Of a DNA stretch of 64,000 nt, positions 9,354-19,500 are shown piece by piece. The stretch is taken from contig NZ_BQUN01000001.1 in assembly GCF_026008495.1 (NCBI RefSeq), positions 62,001-126,000 on the forward strand. The letters run 5' to 3'. The notes under the pieces were generated by a model, which saw only the letters and a program-made list of their open reading frames with translations, was not told the DNA's origin and ran no database searches. The translations under genes were made by a program, and so were the position numbers. The stretch's first letter is position 1, and each line of letters begins with the position of its first letter. This DNA comes from Streptomyces sp. A012304. GTDB lineage: Bacteria; Actinomycetota; Actinomycetes; Streptomycetales; Streptomycetaceae.

Positions 9354-10169
9354 TCACTGCTTGTTGGCCCAGTAGCCGGTCATCAGGGTCTTGCGCAGGA
9401 CGCCGTCCTGGCTGCCGGCGACGCCGTGGAGCGAGACGGGCGAGTTGGGCATGATGAACGCCCGGTTCGGGGCGAACTGCACCTGGTGGGCTGTGCGGTG
9501 CGCGGCATTGGAGCTGAAGTTCAGGAAGTCGTGTTCCCCGGCGCGGCACTCGTACAGTGCGGTCCCGTAGCGGTTGACGCTGGTCTCGTCGGCGTTGCCC
9601 TCGAGCTGGAGGTAGACCACGATCGTCAGGAGCTTCGGTGCGGCGTCCAGGTGTGCGCCGAGCGCCTCGGTGGCGCCGGTGTCCTGGTTGGCGTAGAGCT
9701 TGAAGTTGGGCTGGTCCCGGTCCTGGAGCCGGTCCAGGCCCAGGTGTTCCTCCAGGGGGCCGGCGAATCGCTCGAACAGCGCCCGGACGAACTCGGGGTG
9801 ACGGAGCGCCAGGCGCGTTCGGTTCCACGTCTCGGTGGCCATCGGCGCGTCGCTGCCCGCGAAGTTCTCGATGATGCGCTCTTTGCGGTTGCCGAGGTAG
9901 GCCTTGGGCTGGCCTTCCACGAACCGGGCGACCGGGTCGAAGCCGGACTGCGAGGGCCAGTTCGCCAGGACGCTGCGGTAGAGGTCCTCGGGCAGGAAGT
10001 CGTCGACGGTGGCGAACGGGAACGGGGCGTCGTGCAAGTCCATGCGGTCCAGGGCGGGGAGGAGCTCGGCGGCACTGGTGGGGATGTCGGCGCCGATGAC
10101 CCGCTGGTAACCGTCGAGGTAGCGGGCCAGGCGGGGGTGGGCGGTGGTGGTCTGTCCGGTGGTGGTCAC
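9354..10169 (-). CDS. 2-oxoglutarate/Fe(II)-dependent oxygenase
   Basis: This 271-residue double-stranded beta-helix oxygenase probably hydroxylates an amino acid or carrier-bound residue. The iron triad is visible as HLD (about H173 and D175) and a distal His in NSPVSLHG (about 248), followed by an Arg (about 259) suited to bind 2-oxoglutarate. It resembles prolyl-hydroxylase-like 2OG-FeII_Oxy proteins rather than TauD. The open frame starts earlier, but the GTG at 10169 has AAAGGGAA just upstream and lies 13 nt after the C-T gene, so I use it. It is distinct from the TauD-like enzyme at 14398, so two hydroxylations are possible. Confidence 0.8.
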   Translation of the reverse strand: MTTTGQTTTAHPRLARYLDGYQRVIGADIPTSAAELLPALDRMDLHDAPFPFATVDDFLPEDLYRSVLANWPSQSGFDPVARFVEGQPKAYLGNRKERIIENFAGSDAPMATETWNRTRLALRHPEFVRALFERFAGPLEEHLGLDRLQDRDQPNFKLYANQDTGATEALGAHLDAAPKLLTIVVYLQLEGNADETSVNRYGTALYECRAGEHDFLNFSSNAAHRTAHQVQFAPNRAFIMPNSPVSLHGVAGSQDGVLRKTLMTGYWANKQ

Positions 10170-10182
10170 GGGTTCCCTTTCG

Positions 10183-11832
10183 TCAGTGCTGGACCGGCGT
10201 CGCCGGCGCGGTGTGGTTGTCGATGAGGGCCGCGAGGGTTCGCAGGGTGGGTGCCTGGTAGAGGTCGCGGGGGTGGATCTGCGCGGTGAAGGTCTCCCTG
10301 ATGGCTGCAACAAGGAGTGCCGCGAGCAGGGAGCTTCCGCCGATGTTGAAGAAGTGGCTGTCGGCGCTGATGTCGTCGGTGCCCAGCAGTTCGGTCCACA
10401 CCCCCGCCAGGCGCTGCTCGGTTGGGGTGAGCTCGTCCGATGTCACCTGGCTGGCGGGCTGTCGGCCGTCGTGGAGGGCGGAGCTCGGGAGCTGGTTGAG
10501 GGGGGCGTCCGGTTCGCTGAGCACCGCGGTGAGAACGGCCTGGAAATGGTCGAGGAGGTGGTGTGCGGTGGCGGCGGTGAGCTGATCGGCTCGGTAGGTG
10601 GCCCGGCACGCGATCACCTGGTTGCTGGGCCACAGGTGCAGCTCGAACGGGTACCTGGTGTCGGCGCGGTCGATGGGCCAAGGTGCCACGCTGAGGGCGT
10701 GGAGGCTGAGGTCGGCGGCGGGGAGATTGTCGTAGGCGAAGGAAAGGTGCGTCAGCGGGCCGATGCGGCCGGCATGGTCAGCGGCGAGTTGCGCGGCGAT
10801 CTCGGCGATGGGTGCGTCTGCGTGGTCGAGCGCGTCGATGACCTCTTCGCGGACTTGCCCGACCAGGGCGGTGAAGGTGGTGGTGGGCGCAATGCGGCTG
10901 CGGATCGGCAGGACGTTGACGAAGAATCCGATGAGGTTCTCGAAGTCGGCTGTGGGACGGTCGCCTCGCGGCGTGTTGACGATCAGGTCCTGACGGCCCA
11001 GCGCGGTGCCCATGGCAGCGGCGAAGGCCGCGTGCAGCACGATGAACTCGGTGGAGCCGGTGCGTTGGGCGAGCTCGAGCAGCTGACTGCGGGACACACC
11101 GACGGACGGGATCTGGATCTCTCGGGCGCTACCCGGCGGATCGTCGGTCTCCTCGGCCGCCAGTAACGGGGGCTGGTCTGCGACGCCGCGCAGTTGCTCG
11201 CGCCAGTACGCCAGATCCGTGGCGATGCGCGGCCGGTTTCGGGTCTCGGTGACGTAGTCGCCGAAGTCCACGGACAGCTTCGGGATGTCCGCGGTGGCGC
11301 CGGTGATGTGGGCGGTGTAGAGGGCGGACAGTTCCCGGGCGAAGACGGACTTCGACCAGCCGTCGCACACCAGGTGGCTCATCAGCCAGAACAGCACGTG
11401 CTCGTTAGCACTCAGGCGCAGCAGCATGACCTTGAATCCGGGCTCGCCGGCGACGTCGAAGGGGCGCGCGGCCTCGGCTTCGATGATGCTGCGGGCCGCC
11501 GCCAGCCTCTCGGCGGCCGGGACAGACTCAAGGTTGACCACGGGCAGCGGCACTGGACTCACCGGGTGGACCAGCTGTGCGGGCAACCGGTCCGGTTCGA
11601 GTGATGACGGCTCAATGGCAGGAAAGGTGGTGCGCAGCACGTCTTGCCGCTCGGCGATGCAGTCCAGGGCCCGCCGGAGAGCGGGAAAGTCGAGGGCCCC
11701 GGTCAGGTGTACAGCGGTCGGCACGTTGAGGGCGACCGGCCCGCTCGCAGCGGTCTGCAGCAGCATGCCTCGCTGGCCGGCGGTGAGCGGGCGGCTCCTG
11801 GCATGCGGCGGGTTGGTGGCTGAGGCCGTCAT
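10183..11832 (-). CDS. NRPS, condensation plus carrier (C-T)
   Basis: This 549-residue protein has a condensation domain (about 12-430; SHLVCDGWS keeps the catalytic second His, and the first His is Ser; later PRGDRPTAD and IGFFVNVLPIR) and a carrier domain (about 455-530; FFNIGGSSLLAALL). It has no adenylation domain, so its carrier must be loaded in trans. The ATG at 11832 overlaps the stop of the A-MT-T gene by 4 nt (ATGA). A 67-codon upstream extension lies in another frame of that gene and is rejected. The IGFFVN signature is typical of active condensation domains. Confidence 0.88.
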   Translation of the reverse strand: MTASATNPPHARSRPLTAGQRGMLLQTAASGPVALNVPTAVHLTGALDFPALRRALDCIAERQDVLRTTFPAIEPSSLEPDRLPAQLVHPVSPVPLPVVNLESVPAAERLAAARSIIEAEAARPFDVAGEPGFKVMLLRLSANEHVLFWLMSHLVCDGWSKSVFARELSALYTAHITGATADIPKLSVDFGDYVTETRNRPRIATDLAYWREQLRGVADQPPLLAAEETDDPPGSAREIQIPSVGVSRSQLLELAQRTGSTEFIVLHAAFAAAMGTALGRQDLIVNTPRGDRPTADFENLIGFFVNVLPIRSRIAPTTTFTALVGQVREEVIDALDHADAPIAEIAAQLAADHAGRIGPLTHLSFAYDNLPAADLSLHALSVAPWPIDRADTRYPFELHLWPSNQVIACRATYRADQLTAATAHHLLDHFQAVLTAVLSEPDAPLNQLPSSALHDGRQPASQVTSDELTPTEQRLAGVWTELLGTDDISADSHFFNIGGSSLLAALLVAAIRETFTAQIHPRDLYQAPTLRTLAALIDNHTAPATPVQH

Positions 11833-14405
11833 GGGGCGGGGTCCTCCTGGGAACGGGTGAGCGCGGCGCAGAACGCGTCGAGGACGGGATGGTCGAACAA
11901 GGCGCGCACACTCAGCTGCGGATGCCCGCTGCGGCGCAGCCTGCTGACGACACGGGCCGCGGACAGAGAGGTTCCGCCGCTGAGGAAGAAGTGCTGCCCC
12001 GGGGCAACCGGGCGGCCGAGGATCTCGGACCACAGAGCGGCGACCGCTTGGACCTGTGGGTCTTCGGCGTCATGGCGGCCGGCTGCGCTCTGTCCGGCCG
12101 CGGGAGAGGCGGCAAGCAGACGTGCCACCGCCCGGCGGTCGGGTTTTCCGCTGGGGGTACGCGGCATCCGGGCCAGCCCGGTGACGGCGGCTGGGCGATG
12201 GGTGCGCGGCAGGCGGCTGTCCACCCAGGAGACCAGGTCGCTCTCGTCGAGGAGGACGGTCTCACAGGCCGTGCCCGGGCTGGCGGCCGGTAAGGCGGGG
12301 CTTTTGGCGTAGCCGGGGCGGCGAGCGTACAGGTAGTGCAGGCCGACGCCCTGTGACATGGGGTCGGCTTCGGTGACCGTGTGGAAGCCGCGGGTGTGGA
12401 GTTGGTGTACGAGGTCGGCGAGCCGGCCGTCGATGTCGTGGACTTCGGCGACGATCTGGTGGATGCGCGGCCAGTGGCGCTCGTCGATGCCAGCCAGGAC
12501 GTCGGCCTCGGCCTTCTGCACGTCGATCTTCAGCAGATCGACCTCGTTCACCCCAGCGGTGTCGAGCACGTCGGAGAGACGCAGGACCCGGCAGGGGAAC
12601 AGGTGGCCGCGCAGCTTCCCCTCGATGATGTCGGCGGCTTGCTCGCGCCATGCCTCGGCGTCGTCCATCGAGCCCGTCTCGATTTCGCGGCGGGCGATGG
12701 CGTGCAAGGTGGCGGCCTCGACGCTGGGGTCGGGGTGGAGGGTGGACAGCCCTGTCGCCCCCGGGTACCAGGTGATCTCGGCGGTTCCGCTGTGGCTGCC
12801 GAGGGCAGCTCCGAGGAGCTGCACGGTGGCGGCCGCGTTCAACTGCAGGTTTGCAGCGCACAGCTGGTAGGTGGGCGGGCAGGGTTCGAAGGCGAGGACC
12901 CGGGCGGCACGCTGGGCCACGGACAGGGAGAACAGCCCGATATTCGCTCCGGCATCGACGACCGTGGCCTCGCTCGGTACGACGATGCCGTGCCGCTCGT
13001 ACACGCGGTGCTGGTAGATCTCCTCGTGCATGTGCGTGGTTTCGGGCGGGTTGGCCTCGAGGATGAGCAGTTGTGCTTCGAGGTGCCGCAGTTGGTGGGC
13101 AGTGTCGTCGATCAGGTGTCCGGGACGCAGCTGGACGGCGGCGTGAATGCGCGGGTCCTGGTTGGGGGCGGTGAGCGGGACAGCGACGGCCTCCAGGACG
13201 GCCGGATGGGTACGCAGAGCTGTTTCGACCGCGTTCAGGTCGACGAGTTTTCCGGCCACCTTGACCTGGCGGTCGGCGCGGCCGGCCAGCACGATGCGGC
13301 CGGCCTCGTCGACGCGAGCGAGGTCGCCGGTGAGATGCCAGCGGCGGCCCTCCCTGGTCACGAACCGGGTGTCCTGTTCGCCTTGCTGGTAGCGGTAGCC
13401 GCGGGCCAGGCCAGGGCCGGACACGGCCAGCACCTGGCCTCGTCCGTCACGGGGCTCCTCCTGCTGCGGGTGGAGCGCGACGTGGGTGCCGGGCAGCGGG
13501 TCGCCGATCGGGAGGTAGCCGTCTCCCGGCAGGGCCGACGCGGTCACCAGATGCGCTGCGACGATGCCGGCTGTCTCGGTCAGCCCGTACATCGCGAAGA
13601 ACCGCGACTCGGGCAGCAGCGTGGTCCAGCGCCGGGCGAGAGCCGCGGGGATGGGTTCGCTGGCGGCCATGATCCGGCGCAGGCCGGTGGCGGCGAGCGC
13701 GTCCGGCGCCTGGGTGTCGGCCAGCAGGGCTAGAAGGGAGGGGACGGTGTCGAGGCTGGTGATGTGCTCGGTGGCGATGAGCGCGAGCAGGGCGTCGGGA
13801 TCCTGGCGCTGCGTCTCGTCGGCGACGACGACGCTCGCGCCGTGGAGCAGGGGAAGGAACAGTTGCCGGACCGAGGAGGAGAAGCTGAGGGGGGCCAGGA
13901 GCAGGCAGTGGTCCTCGGGGGTGATCTCGGTGAGCTGGTTCAGGGCCGCGAGGTTGTGCAGGACCGCTTGGTGCGAAACTTCCACCAGTTTCGAGGCCGC
14001 GGCCGTGCCGGATGTCGGCATGACGTAGGCGATGCCGCCGGTGACCGGGGCCTCGTCGGGCGCGAATGGGACGAGGGTGGCGTCGCGGAGGAGGAAGTGC
14101 GGCTTGGCCCGGCCGGTGATCTGCTCCGGGTCGTGAGCGGGGTCGAGCGGGAGGTAGGCGCATTCGCAGGCCATGACGGCCAGCAGATCCAGGAGCGCGG
14201 GCACGGACCGTGAGACGTCCACGCCGACCAGGGCGCCTGGGGTCAAGCCCTGCCGGCGAAGGGCATCGGCGTGCTCGCGGATGTGATCGGTCATATGGCC
14301 GTAGGTCAGTCGGTCGCCGGGCAGCCGCAGCGCGGAGGCCTCGGGCTGGGCGCGGGCGACGGTCTGCAGCGCGGCGATCAGGTCGGCGCGGGGCTGGTCA
14401 GGCAT
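11829..14405 (-). CDS. NRPS adenylation domain interrupted by FkbM-type methyltransferase, plus carrier
   Basis: This 858-residue protein begins with an adenylation core (about 1-400: PTSGTAAASK, MYGLTETAG, LTGDLARVD, GRADRQVKVAGKLVDL). Then comes an FkbM/Methyltransf_21-like insert (about 440-695: VVDAGANIGLFSLSVA, VLAFEPCPPTYQL, LLKIDVQKAEADVLAG). The adenylation tail follows with its lysine (RTPSGKPDRR, about 748-757), then a carrier (FFLSGGTSLSAARVV, Ser about 814). The insert falls between motifs A8 and A10, a position known for methylating interrupted A domains. The residue aligned to Asp235 of PheA is Ser (LSFSSSVRQ), so the substrate may not be a standard alpha-amino acid. The ATG overlaps the oxygenase gene before it by 8 nt. 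Confidence 0.85.
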   Translation of the reverse strand: MPDQPRADLIAALQTVARAQPEASALRLPGDRLTYGHMTDHIREHADALRRQGLTPGALVGVDVSRSVPALLDLLAVMACECAYLPLDPAHDPEQITGRAKPHFLLRDATLVPFAPDEAPVTGGIAYVMPTSGTAAASKLVEVSHQAVLHNLAALNQLTEITPEDHCLLLAPLSFSSSVRQLFLPLLHGASVVVADETQRQDPDALLALIATEHITSLDTVPSLLALLADTQAPDALAATGLRRIMAASEPIPAALARRWTTLLPESRFFAMYGLTETAGIVAAHLVTASALPGDGYLPIGDPLPGTHVALHPQQEEPRDGRGQVLAVSGPGLARGYRYQQGEQDTRFVTREGRRWHLTGDLARVDEAGRIVLAGRADRQVKVAGKLVDLNAVETALRTHPAVLEAVAVPLTAPNQDPRIHAAVQLRPGHLIDDTAHQLRHLEAQLLILEANPPETTHMHEEIYQHRVYERHGIVVPSEATVVDAGANIGLFSLSVAQRAARVLAFEPCPPTYQLCAANLQLNAAATVQLLGAALGSHSGTAEITWYPGATGLSTLHPDPSVEAATLHAIARREIETGSMDDAEAWREQAADIIEGKLRGHLFPCRVLRLSDVLDTAGVNEVDLLKIDVQKAEADVLAGIDERHWPRIHQIVAEVHDIDGRLADLVHQLHTRGFHTVTEADPMSQGVGLHYLYARRPGYAKSPALPAASPGTACETVLLDESDLVSWVDSRLPRTHRPAAVTGLARMPRTPSGKPDRRAVARLLAASPAAGQSAAGRHDAEDPQVQAVAALWSEILGRPVAPGQHFFLSGGTSLSAARVVSRLRRSGHPQLSVRALFDHPVLDAFCAALTRSQEDPAP

Positions 14406-15354
14406 GGAACGTCACCGCCTTGACGTCGGCGGCGGTGACCGGGCCGCCCATCGCGACCAGGATGGTGCGCTCGCCCTGGAAGGCGCGGCGGCCGTGGGCG
14501 GTCAGCATGTTGTCCAGCAGCAGGACGTCGCCGAGTTGCCAGTCGAACTGGTGGGCCTCCTCACGCAGGACGGTACGGGTCAAAGTGAGCAGTTCGGTGG
14601 GGATCTCCGCGTCGGCGCCGGTGCGCGCGTGCATCGGCATCTGCTCGCCGAACAGGTCCCGCCACAGCTCCTCGCGCTCGGGACCGCCCTGGGAGGCGTG
14701 CCACAGGTGCATCTGGTTGAACCACACCGGCTCGCCGGTGACCGGGTGGTGGATCGCGGTCGGAAGGCTCTGGGCGGTGCGGAGGGTGTCGTCGGGCAGC
14801 CAGGCGTGGTCGATGCCGTGCTCGGTGCAGTAGCGGCTGACCTCGCTCTTGTCGTCGGTGCCGAACGACTGCCGCCAGCTGATGCCAGGCCCGTCTGCGC
14901 TTGTCTGGTGCCGGATGTAGGTGACCTGGTCGGGTATCTCGCCCGCGGCGGCGGTGACGCGGGCGAAGACGGTGCGGCCGTCGACGAGCGGAGTCTGTCC
15001 GCCCCGTCCGAGGGCCGGTGGCTCCGCGCAGTAGAACGCGATCCGGGCCGGCCACAGCGGGCTGTAGGCGAGCTCGTGGTGCGGCGGAATGTCTTGGGTG
15101 CTGTCCCATTCGGTGCTGGTGTAGACGCCGTCGGTGACGGGCGTGCGCGGGGAAGCGCCGTGGACGTAGGGCAGGAGGTCGCCGATGAAGGGGTGGATGG
15201 CGTGCCTGAACTCCTGCGGGCCGCTCACGGTGAACCCGCGCAGCAGGACCGCGCCGGTGGCGGCGAGCGCCTGCTCTACCTGGTCCGCGTGCTGGCCGGT
15301 CCAGGTGGCGAGCGGGACGGAGGTCGGTGCGGTGAGGGTGCGCGGGATGGTCAT
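14398..15354 (-). CDS. TauD/SyrP-like non-heme iron dioxygenase
   Basis: This 318-residue 2OG-dependent TauD/TfdA-family oxygenase has its iron site as H92-x-E94 (PPHHELAYS) and H287 (NMLTAHGRRAF), with R296 for 2-oxoglutarate. The HxE instead of HxD facial triad and the NQMHLWH region fit the SyrP group, which often beta-hydroxylates carrier-bound Asp or other amino acids in NRPS clusters. The ATG overlaps the M20 gene by 4 nt (ATGA). It is encoded directly before the A-MT-T protein, whose carrier-bound amino acid may be its substrate (inference). Confidence 0.85.
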   Translation of the reverse strand: MTIPRTLTAPTSVPLATWTGQHADQVEQALAATGAVLLRGFTVSGPQEFRHAIHPFIGDLLPYVHGASPRTPVTDGVYTSTEWDSTQDIPPHHELAYSPLWPARIAFYCAEPPALGRGGQTPLVDGRTVFARVTAAAGEIPDQVTYIRHQTSADGPGISWRQSFGTDDKSEVSRYCTEHGIDHAWLPDDTLRTAQSLPTAIHHPVTGEPVWFNQMHLWHASQGGPEREELWRDLFGEQMPMHARTGADAEIPTELLTLTRTVLREEAHQFDWQLGDVLLLDNMLTAHGRRAFQGERTILVAMGGPVTAADVKAVTFHA

Positions 15355-16598
15355 GCAAGGCTCCCCGGGTGTGAGGTGAGCGCGAGCGCTGTGTCCTGGA
15401 GCATCTGTGCGCCCAAGACCAGGTCATCGGGGCTAGTGTCCTCGTGCGGGACATGGCTGACGCCACCGATGCTGGGCACGAAGATCATTGCGGCGGGGGT
15501 GATGGCCGCCATCATCTGAGCGTCGTGCCCGGCTCCGCTGGTGAGGAGCAGTGTCGGCACCGCGCGCCGGGCGGCCGCCGCGGCGATCGACCGGCGCAGG
15601 GCCGCGTCGGTGAGTACTGGCTTGGAGGATGCGGCTCGGGTACATGAGGCCTTCACCGTGCGGCGCTGCGCGATGCTCTCGATTCGGCGCACGGCCTCAT
15701 CGGCCGCCTGGTGCAGCTGCCCTTCATCGGCATCGCGCACATCGACGGTCAGGCGCACGAGGCCCGCGATGGTGTTCGGCGAGTTGGGCGCGGCCTCGAT
15801 CCGGCCGACTGTGGCCACCTGGCACCAGTCGGCGGCGGGCAGGTCTTCGACAGCGAGGACGATCTCCGCAGCGGCGCCGAGCGCATCGGAGCGGCCGGGC
15901 ATCGGGGTGGTGCCGGCGTGGGCGGCCGCGCCCGTGAGCTCGACTTCCAGTTGGACACGTCCCACGATGGCGTCGACGATGCCGATGGGGATGCGCTCGC
16001 GTTCCAGGACCGGGCCCTGCTCGATGTGCAGTTCGAGATAGGCCAGGAGCTGATGCGGGTCCAGGCGGGCCTGGTCGATGGCGTCGAGGTTGCCGCCGGC
16101 CCGGGTGAGTGCGTCCCGCAGGAGGGTGCCGTCGTAGGCGGTGGGCGCTGCGGCGGGCGTGGGCAGCTGTCCGCTGGCGGCCAGCGATCCCCAGAACGGC
16201 TGTGGGTGCAGCGCCCCTTCCTCGTTGGCGAAGGCGACCGCGGTGACCGGGTGCGCGAGGAGGTCGAGGGAGGTGATGTTCTCGACGGCCTCCAGGGCGG
16301 AGACCACCCCATAGACGCCGTCCAGCGGACCGGCGTCGACGACGGTGTCCAGATGCGAGCCCAGAACCAGCGTGGTCGTGCCCGGGTGCGGGCGCGGCCC
16401 GAGCCACAGATTCCCGGCGGCGTCCACGGCGGTGGGCAGGCCCGAGTTCTCGGCTTCTCGGACCATGTAGCGGCGTGCTTCGAGGTCCGCAGGGCTGAAG
16501 CCGGGGCGGGTCACACCGCCGCTCTCGGACCGGCCGATCTGGGCGAGCTCCGTGAGGCGGCGCAGGAGCCGGTCTCGGTTTACGGGCTGGGCGGACAT
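15351..16598 (-). CDS. M20-family amidohydrolase (hydantoinase/carbamoylase type)
   Basis: This 415-residue zinc peptidase-like enzyme is of the N-carbamoyl-L-amino-acid hydrolase/allantoate amidohydrolase group. Metal and dimerisation motifs are present: GSHLDTVVDAGPLDG, FANEEG, ELHIEQGPVLE, AHAGTTPMPGRSD, and GAGHDAQMMA and SHVPHE near the end. Family enzymes cleave N-carbamoyl or related amides and release an amino acid, CO2 and ammonia. The frame is open far upstream inside the NRPS gene, but the ATG at 16598 shares its A with the preceding TGA (TGATG), a clear coupled start. Its place in the same operon as a carbamoyltransferase is notable. It could make a precursor, remove a protecting carbamoyl group, or open a ring. 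Confidence 0.85.
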   Translation of the reverse strand: MSAQPVNRDRLLRRLTELAQIGRSESGGVTRPGFSPADLEARRYMVREAENSGLPTAVDAAGNLWLGPRPHPGTTTLVLGSHLDTVVDAGPLDGVYGVVSALEAVENITSLDLLAHPVTAVAFANEEGALHPQPFWGSLAASGQLPTPAAAPTAYDGTLLRDALTRAGGNLDAIDQARLDPHQLLAYLELHIEQGPVLERERIPIGIVDAIVGRVQLEVELTGAAAHAGTTPMPGRSDALGAAAEIVLAVEDLPAADWCQVATVGRIEAAPNSPNTIAGLVRLTVDVRDADEGQLHQAADEAVRRIESIAQRRTVKASCTRAASSKPVLTDAALRRSIAAAAARRAVPTLLLTSGAGHDAQMMAAITPAAMIFVPSIGGVSHVPHEDTSPDDLVLGAQMLQDTALALTSHPGSLA

Positions 16599-19500
16599 CA
16601 GTTCACCTCTCCTTCCGGGGCTGTGGGCGCGGCCGCGTGGTGGAGCTGGTGGGACTCGGCTGTGTGAGCGCACAGCTCCCCCAGCCGCGGCGACCGGTCG
16701 ACGGCATTGAGAGTGATCAGGGCGGGCAGGGAGAGGGTGCGGGCGAGCACGAGGGCGGCACCGGTCGTCCAGGCCAGCGTGTTGGGCAACTCGCTCTCGG
16801 CGTCGGCGGTCGGCTTCAGGCCCAGGGCCTCGGCCACTTGCCGGCCGATGGCGTTGTCCACGGAGGCATGTCCGGTGGCGTGGTGCCTGGCCTTTCCGGG
16901 CGCCGGGAGCGCGGAGCGGTCGACCTTGCCGTTGGCGTTGAGTGGAACGGCAGGGATGGCGATCAGGTGGGTGGGGACCAGGTGGTCGGGCAGCCGCGTG
17001 GCCAGGTGCTGGCGCATCTGGCCGCTGTCGATCGGCGTGGTGGCGACGTAGTAGCCGGCCAGGGCCAGGAGTTCGCGGCGGCTGCCGACTGCCGTGACGA
17101 CGGCCTCGGTGACCTGCGGGTGGCTGGTCAGCGCGGCCTCGACCTCGGCGGGTTCGACGCGGTATCCGCGGATCTTGACCTGCTGGTCCCGGCGCCCCAG
17201 GAACTCGATGCTCCCGCCGGGCTGCCAGCGGCCGATGTCGCCGGTGCGGTACATCCGGGCAGCGGGGTCGGCGGCGAAGGGGTCGGGCAGGAATCTCTCG
17301 GCGGTCAGCTCTGGCCGGCCGCGGTAGCCGCGGACCACGCAGGCGCCGCCGATGTACAGCTCGCCTGGGACACCGACGGGAACCGGCTGCTGGTCCTCGT
17401 CGAGGACGTACATGGTGGTGTTGGCGATCGGGCGGCCGATGGGGACGAGTTCCTCGCTGAGATCGGCGGTGTCGTCGATCGTGTGGACGCTGTTGCCGAC
17501 GGATGCTTCGGTGGGCCCGTATTCGTTCAGGATCCGTGCGTGCCGGGTCGGTTCCCGGTCGCGCCAGTGCGTCAGGGTGCGGGTCGTGAATGCATCCGCG
17601 CCCACCGCCAGCATGCCGGTCAGTTCCTTGGCCTGGTCCGTGGTGAGGAGCTCGGCCAGCGCGTCGAGCTGTCCGGGGGTCAGTTTCAAGAATGCGAACG
17701 GAGCGTTTTCCGCCAGCGTCTCGGTGATCTGGAAGAGGTCGGCTCTCTCCGGGATCATCAGAACGCGCTGCCCGGCGAGCAGTGGCGCATAGAGGTTCGG
17801 CACGACCATGTCGTAGGCGACGCTGGAGAACACTGCACCGCCGCCGGTGCGCTCGCCGATGTACTGCTCGATGCACCAGTGCAGGTAGTTCACCAGGCCG
17901 CGGTGTGGCACCTCGACGCCCTTGGGCAGACCGGTGGACCCGGAGGTGTAGATGACGTAGGCCAGGTCGTCACCGGTGACGTCCGGAAGCTCCGTCGGGG
18001 CGTCGGGCTCGGCGTGGCCACTGGCCAGGTCCCGGATTTCCAAGGCCGTCCACGGGCCTTCTGGGGTGCTGGCGGCGTAGGTGGCGTCGCTGAGCACCAG
18101 GGTGACCTTCGCGTCATGCAGCATGTGCACGGTCCGGCTCTCCGGCGCGAGCGGGTCCAGCGGGAGGTAGGCGGCTCCGGCCTTCATGACCGCGACGAAG
18201 GCCACCAGCAGGTCCGCGTTCCGGCGCGCCCGGACTGCGACGATCGCCCCGGGGCCGATGCCGAGCCGGGCGAGCCGGGTCGCGACTCGGGCAGCGCGTT
18301 CGTCCAGGTCGCGGAACGTCAGCTGCTGGTCGGGGTCCTGGACGGCGATGTGGCTGGGCGTGCGGTGTGACTGGTCCTGCAAGAGCCGGTGCAGCGGAGT
18401 CTGTAGGTCCCAGCCACGCTGCGGTCCCTGCCAGGCGGCCATCGTCAGGTTTTCGTGCGGCCGCGTCGGGACCTGCGGCTCAGCGGAGCGGGGCGGCCGT
18501 GCCAGGGCGGTCTGGTGGACCTCGTCCAGTGCCCGCATCTGCGCCGGGTTCAGGCGCGTGGAGACCAGTTGCAGCTCGGTGGTTCCGGTGCTGGGGCAGT
18601 GGATCAGGTGCAGCAGCACCGTTGCGTCCGCCGGGTGGGTGGTGACTGGTCCGAGCGTCGTGCCACCCAGGGGGATGAGCTCGCTGGTTTCGGGATCGGC
18701 CAGGTCGGCGGCGGGCCCGTGTGCGTCGATGAGTACCTGGGCGTCCAGGACGTCCCCCACGCCGAGCCTCCGAGCGATCTCGTAGAGGGTGGCCGAAGCT
18801 GCTGCAGCCAGCAGGGCGCGGCCAGCACCGGTCTGATCGTCGTCGAGGCGGCCGGTGCTGTCGGTCGGCGACACGGGGGCGCTGGTCACGATCAGGCGGT
18901 GGCGGCTGCTCCGTTGGATGGCGATGTTCGGGGCCGGGCGGCCAGTGGCGATACGCACCGTCGCGAGATGCGCATTGATCAAGGACTCCAGCGAGTGGCC
19001 GGTGCCGACCGGCACCCGGACCCGGACCTGGACCTGGTCACCCGGCGAGGATGCGGCTGTGTCGCAGGCTGAGTCCGTGGGCTCGGTGATCCAGAACCGG
19101 GGCTGCTGCGCCCCGTCCTGCACCTCGGCTACTGCCACAGACGGTACGGGGGACGGCAGGGTCAGATCGGCTGCGTTCCGGTGGGAGACGGCGGCAGCCT
19201 GCTGGTGGTAGCGGTGCAGGACTGTGGCCAGCGTCTGAGTCTGCTGCTCCAGGGTCAGTGCGGCCGGGTTGTGGACCAGCAGGAGTGCGGCGGCACCGGG
19301 GCCGGTGATCAGCCCGAGGCGTACGGCCGGCGAGAGTGTCTCGGGGTCGGGATCCAGCTGGGTGACCTCGCTCCCCCAGGCCGTGGCCAGCGCGCCGACG
19401 GCCTTCGTCAGGGATTCCGCGGGTGCATCGCCGAGGTCGTGGACGGTCAGGGGCTGCGGCTCGTCCAGGAACCGCCACACAGGCGTGGTCTCGCGCAGGG

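Noticed and set aside
11833..12033. Longer N-terminus for the C-T protein
   Set aside because: The extra 67 residues are Arg/Pro-rich and read the upstream carrier domain out of frame; the ATGA-coupled start at 11832 explains the gene.
16599..17876. Long extension of the M20 hydrolase frame
   Set aside because: It lies wholly inside the NRPS gene in another frame, with Arg/His/Pro-rich shadow composition; the TGATG start at 16598 is clear.
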